Shown here piece after piece: positions 7,701-13,070 of a DNA stretch of 13,070 bases (the stretch's first letter is position 1; every line of letters starts with the position of its first letter). A program made the translations under genes and the position numbers. Under the pieces are notes generated by a model. It was not told where the DNA came from, ran no database searches, and saw only the letters and a list, made by a program, of their open reading frames with translations. This DNA comes from JAQTTT01 sp041652755. GTDB taxonomy: Archaea; Nanobdellota; Nanobdellia; Tiddalikarchaeales; Tiddalikarchaeaceae. The stretch lies in the NCBI GenBank assembly GCA_041652755.1, contig JBAZGS010000020.1, positions 1-13,070 on the forward strand, in the 5' to 3' direction.

Positions 7701-7983
7701 TTGCAACTTCTTTAAAATCATTTATTTTTAATTTGTCTAAAAGTAAAGAATCCCCATAAGCAGTCATGAATTTAGCGCAAAATTCTAAAAAACTAATTTT
7801 ATAAACATTAAAATCTTTTGAAAACTCTGGAAATTTAAAGTTTTTAAGCTCTTTTTTTAAAAATTCTTTGGTTATAAAGTTCTTATATGCTTCGCCCACA
7901 GGAGTTAAATCACTATCAGGGTTAGAGGAGTCCTTTAATATTTGCATTATTTTAGAATATCCTGAATCCTCATAGCCTGGCAT
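4783..7983 (-). CDS. Protein A: 1066-residue member of the unknown paralogue array
   Basis: I do not recognise this protein. It is Lys/Asn/Phe/Ile-rich, mostly helical, without signal peptide, membrane segment or a nucleotide-binding motif. Residues 1-36 (YEDSGYSKIMQILKDSSNP, then SDLTPVGEAYKNFI) match the start of protein C. The element YLxSVxxRI, which closes proteins B, C and D, occurs here as ITYLLSVLARMI (183-194) and as PYYYLSIYLRIINY (903-916), the latter after a beta-rich stretch (855-890); a third, weaker beta-rich/helix repeat may lie at 700-762. So A looks like an enlarged or multi-copy form of its neighbours. After residue 935 it has an Ala/Ser-rich linker (SSPAANISATSS) and a final helical domain (975-1066) that the others lack. 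The ATG at 7983 has a TATA box 28 bases upstream, within the 75-bp repeat. GC content is very low. Confidence 0.85.
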   Translation of the reverse strand: MPGYEDSGYSKIMQILKDSSNPDSDLTPVGEAYKNFITKEFLKKELKNFKFPEFSKDFNVYKISFLEFCAKFMTAYGDSLLLDKLKINDFKEVANSFKIISLNDLKNSKFYDVLKSFSKEMIKLDSFMLLKINSLFLANYEEDLIKNPLNLDICSEKDKAFLKIILGQSEENFYKKDLNSDSITYLLSVLARMIKSEDYINKFESIIKDSLNSQLEEQNINYLIKDLFSKNGYSDYSIKLLSDIDLLNKAEDVDDNLSKIIVNKLLLVLREVFDRSKTETRVKLALEHSIKILCKKFLPYCLVIDLVMPQGVFAIDGWDYFSKNQKIIKSRFNYLKGIINDNSLFADKFDSENFDEMEFNDFLYKYKILIEKKVFIKTVEFPQSNDFFNSFNFFNLNIEEKLQKASFFFNSELPLSFLKTSSILFLYNNILKNNDIEELQIEIPINIESYLDYLNKIYSEFAEKLKKNIIIFNKIYYFVGKLMIHNFLKKLDSVISENINVKDIKNNESLKKIIDDFCENALKESNYKLFFIEFEWIMNNENYLTKFKNILDKIDLGIDFDNLYYEIENEDSKLFNLTFNFSKNNLNIKVKIYYNNKELEFEAKNVLQKKFFFMIFYNDLYVILDKSYEYFLKINEENLLVFENFSNIISFLRNDFGKDNDFLNFLKNPYESFDKLPESKDLVSKLKLVDDNFIFNFDLLSPIKVKKIIQGKNAELTLSYGYNSFFYELKYDKQVLKKENDSDFEKNSKIFNFLRIFFWNELKEYYKKLFEKAINEVFIQKKLSEDYKLNMDEKSKIIFYKKFKELYENKLLYLNLTILTENKSFFYQTLKKIAIEYYADDSLLLDAYKEYLKKEDYVIFNSKDFNLTFNEKGIFFKKKNNDINFFKNNQIDILDKDSVLNNPYYYLSIYLRIINYDNLKEKPNQKELDVIFKEIDKIAKPVIEAVNDLKPLAVSSPAANISATSSVISKKLSINLKYLKNAYKNYYNDGKVNSAKNCKKSYNYFIEQLDILTSAIKNDTLDNLKKELKEKTKLNKFKILEGVMNYEEIQPLMEKIIEEVERLMSE

Positions 7984-8000
7984 AATACTTATTAAGGGCT

Positions 8001-8075
8001 CTTTTAATTATAAAACTTTTTAGTTCAAGCTCCCCACTCATTGATTCTCAAAAGAACTGACTGCAAGTATAAAAT
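8001..8075 (-). repeat. 75-bp exact direct repeat, copy 1 (end of B, promoter of A)
   Basis: Identical base for base with 9746-9820. On the minus strand it holds the last 16 codons of gene B (ILYLQSVLLRINEWGA), its TGA, and 24 noncoding bases that include the TATA box of gene A. Identity ends at once on both sides. The distance to the next start codon is the same for both copies (17 bases), although those leaders differ in sequence. Confidence 0.95.
8008..8015 (-). promoter_or_regulatory. TATA box for gene A (within repeat copy 1)
   Basis: TTTTATAA on the minus strand, centred 28 bases before the ATG at 7983; leaderless start expected. Confidence 0.55.
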
Positions 8076-9728
8076 TCTGTTAATGTTTTCAGGCGCATTT
8101 TGAAATAGTCTTGAAAAATTCTCATTCACTCCAAAGGTTAAAGAGCCTTTTTTTGCTCCAAAAGAGGGCATTTCTCCAAATGAAAAAGAAATATTCTTAA
8201 AATCAGCAAACCCGATTTCTTTAGTAGTAGTATTTGTAACTTTAAATTTATGATTATTTTTATCCCAGTCATTATCATTATTTTGGGTGAATTCTACTTT
8301 ATTATCAATTATTTTAAAATCACTAAATTTAAGTTTCAAATCAGAAAGAACCTCATGGTATTTTAAATCAAAAGAGTGTAATATGTAGCAAAATCTAATC
8401 AATGCACTTAAATTATCAATGCTGCTGGCTGAATCCATATTTTGTTTTGAATAAAAATCATTATTTGAAAAATTCACTCCATTCACAAGAAAGTTAATTT
8501 TTCCTGTTCCTAGATCTATTAAACTCAATTCATTTAATACTTTATTGAATGCTTGAAAAAAATTCGAATCTTTTAAGCCTAAGCTTTTTATAGTGATCTT
8601 TGAGGTATTGAGATAATCATTTATTTCAGTTAAATAATTCATTGATGAAGATTTCACACAATCCGCCACGTTTTGAGGAGTTAATTGCGGGTTTTTTGAA
8701 AATTTTTTTATTGCAGATTTAACATTCATTATATTTAATAAATCCAAAATCTTTCCCTGAATATCAAAAAGCTTGTCATCAATCACTTTTAATGACTCTT
8801 CAATGCTAAAAATTTTAAAGCAATGGGCAAGATATTTGCCTATAACTGCTTGCAGTCTATTACAATTCATTATATCATAATATGGCAATTGCTCAATATT
8901 TGTTGGAGTAGTACTGCACCAGTTAACTATTCTTGCCATAAGTGAAGACACATATTTCCTTAAATCCTCATTTTTTAATATTTCTGCCTTATTTAGTAAT
9001 AAATGAATCTTTAAATTGATAAAGCGTTCATAAGGTATTCCTGCAAAATTAAACTTAGGGTCATCCTTTAAATCAAAAGTTGAAGAATTACTTATCTTAT
9101 AAATTTCTTTTTCATCCTGTTCCAAGGTTTGATTTGCTTCTTTTAATATTATTGCAACTGTTTGCTCAGCTTTCAAAATTCTTACTGCCAGTTTCAAAAA
9201 AGAAGTCAGATGAGGCAGTTCATCTAAAAGTTTTTCAACATCGCTAACTCCCCAAAAAATGTTTTTAATCCTATGGTGTTTGTCGACTTTTTTTAGGGTT
9301 CTTTTTCTTTCATAAGAGCTTTCATCAGTTAATGATTTAAATAATGAAGGACTATTATCCAAAATCTTATAAAAAGGCAGAAGCGCAGTATACAACTTCT
9401 TGTTAAAAGTTTTAAAAGTATCTTCTATTAATGTTTTTACATTACCATAATCATAATTTCCTGAAGGCCTTGTTGATTGGTTTAAAAGCTCTTTTTTGAA
9501 ATACTCCCTTATTTTTTTTGGGTCAGGCTCAAGCACTTTGTTAACTGGAAACACTAGCTGAACATCATGGTAAGATTCTTGCTCAATTATGGGAAACATT
9601 AGTCCTATTACTTCATCTCTCATGTCATTATTCATATAATTTGAATAATTTTGACCCATAGCAGTAAGCGTTCCGGCTGAACTTGAAATCTTGCTTATCT
9701 TATAAAAAACAGAATCCTCTTTTGACAT
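8025..9728 (-). CDS. Protein B: 567-residue member of the unknown paralogue array
   Basis: Not recognised from any named family. It is mostly helical, with no signal peptide, membrane segment or catalytic motif that I can see. It aligns with protein C over its whole length: SLTDESSYERKRTLKKVDKH against ALTDENKIRGNTPVTKRKII, LAVRILKAEQTVAIILKEA against VAEKMLKADQIIAIILHEI, FAGIPYERFINLKI against FAGISYGDFIKLNI, NKAEIL, and LIRFCYILHSFD against LIVFCKIFHSFD. The C-terminal segment is beta-rich from KVEFTQ (about 477) through DWDKNNHKFKV and KEIGFADF, then the helix ILYLQSVLLRINEWGA (552-567). The N-terminus (EDSVFYKISK) is a weak form of the DSGYxKIxQ motif of A and C. The gene is flanked by the two copies of a 75-bp direct repeat, so it can be seen as a 1745-bp cassette. 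ATG at 9728 with its TATA box 28 bases upstream. Confidence 0.85.
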   Translation of the reverse strand: MSKEDSVFYKISKISSSAGTLTAMGQNYSNYMNNDMRDEVIGLMFPIIEQESYHDVQLVFPVNKVLEPDPKKIREYFKKELLNQSTRPSGNYDYGNVKTLIEDTFKTFNKKLYTALLPFYKILDNSPSLFKSLTDESSYERKRTLKKVDKHHRIKNIFWGVSDVEKLLDELPHLTSFLKLAVRILKAEQTVAIILKEANQTLEQDEKEIYKISNSSTFDLKDDPKFNFAGIPYERFINLKIHLLLNKAEILKNEDLRKYVSSLMARIVNWCSTTPTNIEQLPYYDIMNCNRLQAVIGKYLAHCFKIFSIEESLKVIDDKLFDIQGKILDLLNIMNVKSAIKKFSKNPQLTPQNVADCVKSSSMNYLTEINDYLNTSKITIKSLGLKDSNFFQAFNKVLNELSLIDLGTGKINFLVNGVNFSNNDFYSKQNMDSASSIDNLSALIRFCYILHSFDLKYHEVLSDLKLKFSDFKIIDNKVEFTQNNDNDWDKNNHKFKVTNTTTKEIGFADFKNISFSFGEMPSFGAKKGSLTFGVNENFSRLFQNAPENINRILYLQSVLLRINEWGA

Positions 9729-9745
9729 ATTAATAAATAAGCACG

Positions 9746-9820
9746 CTTTTAATTATAAAACTTTTTAGTTCAAGCTCCCCACTCATTGATTCTCAAAAGA
9801 ACTGACTGCAAGTATAAAAT
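9746..9820 (-). repeat. 75-bp exact direct repeat, copy 2 (end of C, promoter of B)
   Basis: Identical with 8001-8075; here it holds the last 16 codons and stop of the C-terminal part of gene C and the TATA box of gene B. The period between copies is 1745 bases, the length of gene B with one joint. Confidence 0.95.
9753..9760 (-). promoter_or_regulatory. TATA box for gene B (within repeat copy 2)
   Basis: TTTTATAA on the minus strand, centred 28 bases before the ATG at 9728; same sequence and spacing as the promoter of gene A. Confidence 0.55.
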
Positions 9821-10048
9821 ATTATTTTTATTTTCATTACCTTTAAATTGTTCTGAAAAAAGATTATAATTAAATTTATCTTTAATTCTGTCTTTTAATG
9901 ACAAGAATGACAATTTTTCAAAATCAGAAAAACCGATTTCTTTATTATCAACTTTGAATTTATGATCTTTTTCATCCCAGTTATCAAGAGGTTGGGTGAA
10001 TTCCACTTTATTTTCTATTAATGGAACCTTGCTAAAAGGTAATTTCAA
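9770..10048 (-). CDS. C-terminal module of protein C, separated by a frameshift (92 residues)
   Basis: This short frame aligns without a gap with the last part of protein B: LKLPFSKVPLIENKVEFTQ against LKLKFSDFKIIDNKVEFTQ, NWDEKDHKFKV against DWDKNNHKFKV, KEIGFSDF against KEIGFADF, and then the identical ILYLQSVLLRINEWGA. It is therefore the missing end of protein C rather than a gene of independent origin. The only start available is TTG at 10046-10048, since a TGA stands directly before it in frame. That TTG overlaps the stop of the preceding frame as TTGA, so reinitiation to give a separate small protein is possible, but there is no Shine-Dalgarno site before it. It may be an isolated beta-rich domain if it is made. 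Confidence 0.7.
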   Translation of the reverse strand: MKLPFSKVPLIENKVEFTQPLDNWDEKDHKFKVDNKEIGFSDFEKLSFLSLKDRIKDKFNYNLFSEQFKGNENKNNILYLQSVLLRINEWGA

Positions 10049-11412
10049 TCATTCATAATATTATACATTAGCATGTCAAATGAATGGAAAATCTTGCAAA
10101 AAACTATTAAAGAATTAATATTATTTATATTTCCTAAAATATTCATATTGGTATCATTATAAAAAGCTATATTATCTAGGTTTAATCCCTTAGAAGCATC
10201 CAGTAAGTCTAACTCTGAATAAACCTCTTTTATCTTACTTAAAACTAAGTTGAAAGCCTTAAAAAAATTTTGATCATTAACTTTAAAAATAGTTAATTTG
10301 GTAGTTGTTAATTTGGTATTTATTTCAGTAATATTTTTCATTGTTGAATCAGTTACTGCTTGGTTTATTTGAGGATTTGTAAGATTTTTGCCTTTGAATT
10401 TTTCTGCAGCATTCTTAACATCTATTTTTTTAATTTTATCTTCAAAAAATTTGCTAAATGAATCAAGGCTTTTATTAATATTTTCAAGCTCTTTTTCAAT
10501 TTCATTTAAAGTCATGAATTTAGCAAGATAAAGTTTTAATTTTTCATTAAAAGTACTAACATCCATGAAAGGAGAACTAGTTTTAAAATTATCAATAGTA
10601 TTTGTTGCAATACTAATTAATCTTTTAATTACTGTAATAAAATATTTTGCAAGTTTTTCATCTGCTAAAATTTCCGCCTTATTTTTAGATTGAATATTTA
10701 ATTTTATAAAATCACCATAAGATATTCCTGCAAATGAATAATTAGATAAAAATTTAATATCATCTTTACAAATTATTAAATCCGCATTATATTCTATTTC
10801 ATGCAATATTATTGCTATTATTTGGTCTGCTTTAAGCATTTTTTCAGCAACTAATGCGAGCTTATCTAATCCTTTTAATTCTTTTAAAAAATTTTTAAGA
10901 TCAGAGTCCCCTACAATTTTATGAATTATTTTTCTTTTAGTTACAGGAGTATTTCCCCTAATTTTATTTTCGTCAGTCAAAGCATCTATTAATTCAGGAT
11001 TATATCCTTCTAAATAAGCATAAACAAGATCAGCATAGTCTTTAAATGATTTTAAAAATTCATTAAATTTTTTCAAAATATCATTATCAAAATCGTTAAA
11101 ATCTGATTTATCATCTTTCATTGTGGTTACTAAATCGTTTTTTAGATAATATTTTACTGCTTCAGTTAAATCCATTTTTGACAAATATTTTTTTATCTCT
11201 TCAAATCTAACACTTAATTCTTTATTGATTACTGGAAGCTTAAGTATTATTTTTGAAGTATCAGCTTTTTCTAAAATGTCCCCTGCAACATTTCTTATAA
11301 AAAAAGTCTTATAAGCCTCACCTACATCAGGAGTAAGAGCTGAATTTGGATCATTGGGATCAACAAGTACTTGTGTTATTTTATAATATCCTGAATCTGT
11401 AAAATCAGCCAT
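10045..11412 (-). CDS. Protein C: 455-residue body of an array paralogue, cut before its C-terminal module
   Basis: Not a recognised family. The N-terminus DFTDSGYYKITQVL with SALTPDVGEAYKTFF matches protein A (EDSGYSKIMQIL, SDLTPVGEAYKNFI); the rest matches protein B to the very end, where HSFDMLMYNIMND meets B's HSFDLKYHEVLSD. B then continues LKLKFSDF, whereas here TGA follows, and the continuation LKLPFS is found in the next frame. One extra T (TGATTTGA in place of TGATTGA) would join the two parts into a 547-residue protein, close to B's 567. The predicted fold is mainly helical, with no signal peptide or membrane segment. The ATG at 11412 has a TATA-like TTTTTTAAA 28 bases upstream. Two DNA stretches near the start (such as GATTCAGGATATT) are shared with gene A. 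Confidence 0.82.
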   Translation of the reverse strand: MADFTDSGYYKITQVLVDPNDPNSALTPDVGEAYKTFFIRNVAGDILEKADTSKIILKLPVINKELSVRFEEIKKYLSKMDLTEAVKYYLKNDLVTTMKDDKSDFNDFDNDILKKFNEFLKSFKDYADLVYAYLEGYNPELIDALTDENKIRGNTPVTKRKIIHKIVGDSDLKNFLKELKGLDKLALVAEKMLKADQIIAIILHEIEYNADLIICKDDIKFLSNYSFAGISYGDFIKLNIQSKNKAEILADEKLAKYFITVIKRLISIATNTIDNFKTSSPFMDVSTFNEKLKLYLAKFMTLNEIEKELENINKSLDSFSKFFEDKIKKIDVKNAAEKFKGKNLTNPQINQAVTDSTMKNITEINTKLTTTKLTIFKVNDQNFFKAFNLVLSKIKEVYSELDLLDASKGLNLDNIAFYNDTNMNILGNINNINSLIVFCKIFHSFDMLMYNIMND

Positions 11413-11435
11413 AGTATTATTTAATGAAGAGATTG

Positions 11436-11444
11436 TTTAAAAAA
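11436..11444 (-). promoter_or_regulatory. Probable TATA box for gene C
   Basis: TTTTTTAAA on the minus strand, centred 28 bases before the ATG at 11412. It is unlike the shared promoter of genes A and B and weaker as a TATA box. Confidence 0.4.
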
Positions 11445-11462
11445 GTTTTTAATCAATTTTTT

Positions 11463-11469
11463 AAAAAAA
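11463..11469 (-). terminator. T7 tract after gene D
   Basis: Seven T on the minus strand lie two bases from the TAA of gene D, with further T-rich sequence following to 11436; this probably ends the E-D transcript before the promoter of gene C. Confidence 0.35.
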
Positions 11470-12549
11470 TTATGGAGTAGGATAGTCTCCAATATCTTTT
11501 ATTCTGTACATTACTGACATGAAATAAATTAACGCATTAGGGTTTGATAAAATTTTTTCAAAATCAGGAATTTTAAGCTCCATAAAATCTTTTTCATTAA
11601 TCTTAGAGGCATTAAACTCGAAAAAATTTCCTGAGGCATTATAAATAAAGCTTGTTTTGTTAGTTCCATAATCCAAAGCCATAGTTTCAGTATTTTTTTG
11701 CTCAATTTTTATTGTGAATAATTTTTTTTCAAAGCTAAGGAGTTTTCTTGAAAAAAATATCAATAATTCATAAACTTCTTCGGGGTACCCTGATTTCTTT
11801 GTGTAAAAATCGCTTTTTTTGTCTAAAAAAATGCCGCTGTCTATACTATAAAAAAAATCATTATTTTTTCCTTCATATATTTTTTCATTTAATTCTTCTA
11901 AAAACTTATAAAGTTCTAAATAAGCATTTTCCATCTTTTTAGTCTTTTTAATTATTAAATCATTAAGTTTTTCAAAATCCTTATCTTCAAGTTTAACAGG
12001 ACTGCCATTTTTTGCTCCTCTTGTTGCGTTTTGGCCTGGAAGGCATCCGTTTTTTCTGAAAAAATCAGACAATACTTCTTTCATATAACTCTTGAATTCT
12101 TGCTTAAAATCAGTTGATATTGTTGATAACCCTCCGTGCCTTATGTCAAAATCAAAAAGTTTTCCATAATCCTTCAACTGCTTTGACATTGATTTCTTGT
12201 TTAAGAATTCATAATCTTTTGAATAATCATTAGAAACATTTAATTCAATTAAATCATTAACTGTTAAATTCTTGCCTGTAAATCCTCCTTTTTCCAGTTT
12301 TATATTGCTTGAAATTAATTGGTTGATGTAAAACAGCCTTTCATTGATGTTTAATTCTTTGAAGTTTTTTTTCATCAGTTTTTCTATCTCTGACTTGTGC
12401 GATTTGGCTAATTTTTTTATTTCTGGCTCAATTGCGCTGAATTTTTTGCTGAGTATTCGTTCTCTTTGCTTTAATAGCTCGCCTGAGTCATCAAACTCTT
12501 CCTTGAAAATATTTTTTTCCAGCCTGTCAATTAAGTGTTCAATTTTCAT
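11470..12549 (-). CDS. Protein D: 359-residue member of the unknown array
   Basis: Not recognised. Residues 1-70 are strongly charged helix (IEHLIDRLEKNIF, KKLAKSHKSEIEKLMKK), the middle is mixed, and the end resembles proteins B and C: a helix (YELLIFFSRKLLSFEKKL), a beta-rich stretch (FTIKIEQKNTE, TSFIYNASGNFFEFNAS), and the closing helix ALIYFMSVMYRIKDIG (338-353), which fits the ILYLQSVLLRINEWG element in place and pattern. It lacks the DSGYxKIxQ N-terminus, so only the C-terminal module is shared. A single odd turn-rich loop (GCLPGQNATRGAKNGSP, near 168-184) breaks the helices. The ATG at 12549 overlaps the TGA of gene E (ATGA), so D and E are coupled and probably work together. Confidence 0.8.
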   Translation of the reverse strand: MKIEHLIDRLEKNIFKEEFDDSGELLKQRERILSKKFSAIEPEIKKLAKSHKSEIEKLMKKNFKELNINERLFYINQLISSNIKLEKGGFTGKNLTVNDLIELNVSNDYSKDYEFLNKKSMSKQLKDYGKLFDFDIRHGGLSTISTDFKQEFKSYMKEVLSDFFRKNGCLPGQNATRGAKNGSPVKLEDKDFEKLNDLIIKKTKKMENAYLELYKFLEELNEKIYEGKNNDFFYSIDSGIFLDKKSDFYTKKSGYPEEVYELLIFFSRKLLSFEKKLFTIKIEQKNTETMALDYGTNKTSFIYNASGNFFEFNASKINEKDFMELKIPDFEKILSNPNALIYFMSVMYRIKDIGDYPTP

Positions 12550-13070
12550 ACTTTCACCTTGTCATACTTGTTCTTTAATGCTCCGCTAGCGTTTTTCAAA
12601 TCATCTATTAATTTGTTGAATTGCGCTGGAGTTTTTATGCTAAAAACGTTTTCTCCTGGCAAAGCTATTAAAGTTTCCATTATTATGTTCCAGTAATACA
12701 TTATCAAATTGTCTTTATTGGCTGAAGAAGCAAATATTGAATTGAAATTATCTGCTAAATTATCCCAGTCATTAGTTGTTGAGCCTGATGCTGGATTAGT
12801 GTTATTAGGGAATGCTTCATTCATTTTTGCGCCGCTTTGAATAAGGCTTATTAGTTGCTTTACGAAATAGAGATCAAAGTTTAAAAAATTAGCAATGTCT
12901 GATTTGTCAATTATTTTTGTGTAAAAAGCATAAAATTCAGCATTGTTTTTGAATTGTGTTAAAAATTCAGGCACTATTACTGGGATTACTGCCTCTAATT
13001 CTTTGCCTGTTTGTGGCTTTGCAAGTGCTCTTTTTTTGTCAAAGCATCCGAAAATGAACCTGTGAGAATA
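12546..13070 (-). CDS. Protein E: partial, first visible gene of the array unit
   Basis: The frame is open to the right edge, giving at least 174 residues; the start lies outside. A GTG at 12972-12974 is within the frame but the reading continues upstream with ordinary coding (YSHRFIFGCFDKKRALAKPQ), so I do not take it as the start. The visible part is helical (FKNNAEFYAFYTKIIDKS, FDLYFVKQLISLIQ) with a Ser/Thr/Asn-rich loop (NNTNPASGSTTNDWDNL) in the middle and a helix NLIMYYWNIIMETLIAL near the end. TNDWDN and its DNA share a 15-base word with the NDWD site of gene B (TAATGACTGGGATAA on the coding strand), a weak hint that E carries a distant form of the same module. No function can be given. 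Its stop overlaps the start of gene D. Confidence 0.72.
   Translation of the reverse strand, partial: YSHRFIFGCFDKKRALAKPQTGKELEAVIPVIVPEFLTQFKNNAEFYAFYTKIIDKSDIANFLNFDLYFVKQLISLIQSGAKMNEAFPNNTNPASGSTTNDWDNLADNFNSIFASSANKDNLIMYYWNIIMETLIALPGENVFSIKTPAQFNKLIDDLKNASGALKNKYDKVKV

Noticed and set aside
11748..12589. Plus-strand frames at 11748-11942 and 12344-12589
   Set aside because: Phe/Ser/Ile/Leu-rich shadows of the Lys/Glu-rich gene D; no start context.
12546..12974. Protein E starting at the GTG at 12974
   Set aside because: The frame is open for a further 96 bases to the window edge with normal-looking coding, and no TATA box or Shine-Dalgarno site precedes the GTG.
4783..13070. Known defence system, toxin or phage structural genes
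   Set aside because: I found no nuclease, ATPase, transferase or coat-protein motif in proteins A-E, and no integrase or transposase in the window; similarity in layout alone is not enough.
1..13070. tRNA, rRNA, CRISPR array or riboswitch
   Set aside because: No cloverleaf-like GC-rich segment with TTCGA-type loops, no regularly spaced short repeats and no conserved RNA element was seen; gaps between genes are short and AT-rich.

Overview
The window reads as archaeal chromosome, most likely from a small-genome DPANN lineage of the Woesearchaeota/Pacearchaeota kind. The grounds are a secretion ATPase N-terminus of the archaeal GspE/TadA/ArlI class, TATA-like boxes centred 26-32 bases before start codons (leaderless transcripts), ATGA and TTGA gene overlaps, Shine-Dalgarno sites of the GGGGGTGA type inside transcription units, and AT-rich, Lys/Asn/Ile-rich coding. 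The placement is inference; there is no rRNA or other marker gene.

Left part (1-4742), moderate GC. A truncated secretion/pilus ATPase gene runs off the left edge on the minus strand. A coupled pair of coiled-coil proteins is transcribed divergently from it (841-1859, plus). After a short convergent gap come, all on the minus strand, three related polytopic membrane proteins (2028-3777), a small P-loop ATPase (3804-4319) and a YdjM/DUF457-type membrane hydrolase (4304-4742). The hydrolase frame is broken at a run of nine T. The ATPase, coiled-coil proteins and membrane proteins could belong to one envelope or pilus-like machine, but only the ATPase points to that directly.

Right part (4783-13070), much more AT-rich. 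A minus-strand array of large, mostly helical proteins that I do not recognise: E (partial, right edge), D (359 aa), C (547 aa in principle, split 455 + 92 by a one-base frameshift), B (567 aa) and A (1066 aa). B and C are paralogues along their whole length. A and C share an N-terminal DSGYxKIxQ motif. B, C and D, and less clearly A, end a beta-rich segment with a helix of the form YLxSVxxRI. D and E form a coupled pair; C, B and A each have their own leaderless promoter. The last 16 codons and stop of B, with the following 24 bases carrying the promoter of A, are repeated base for base at the end of C and the promoter of B. This exact 75-bp direct repeat makes B a 1745-bp cassette.

The array is the novel part: an uncharacterised, lineage-type gene family with signs of recent recombination at its joints. 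I see no tRNA, rRNA, CRISPR array, transposase or integrase, and no gene-free stretch over 300 bases; the longest is the convergent gap at 1860-2027.
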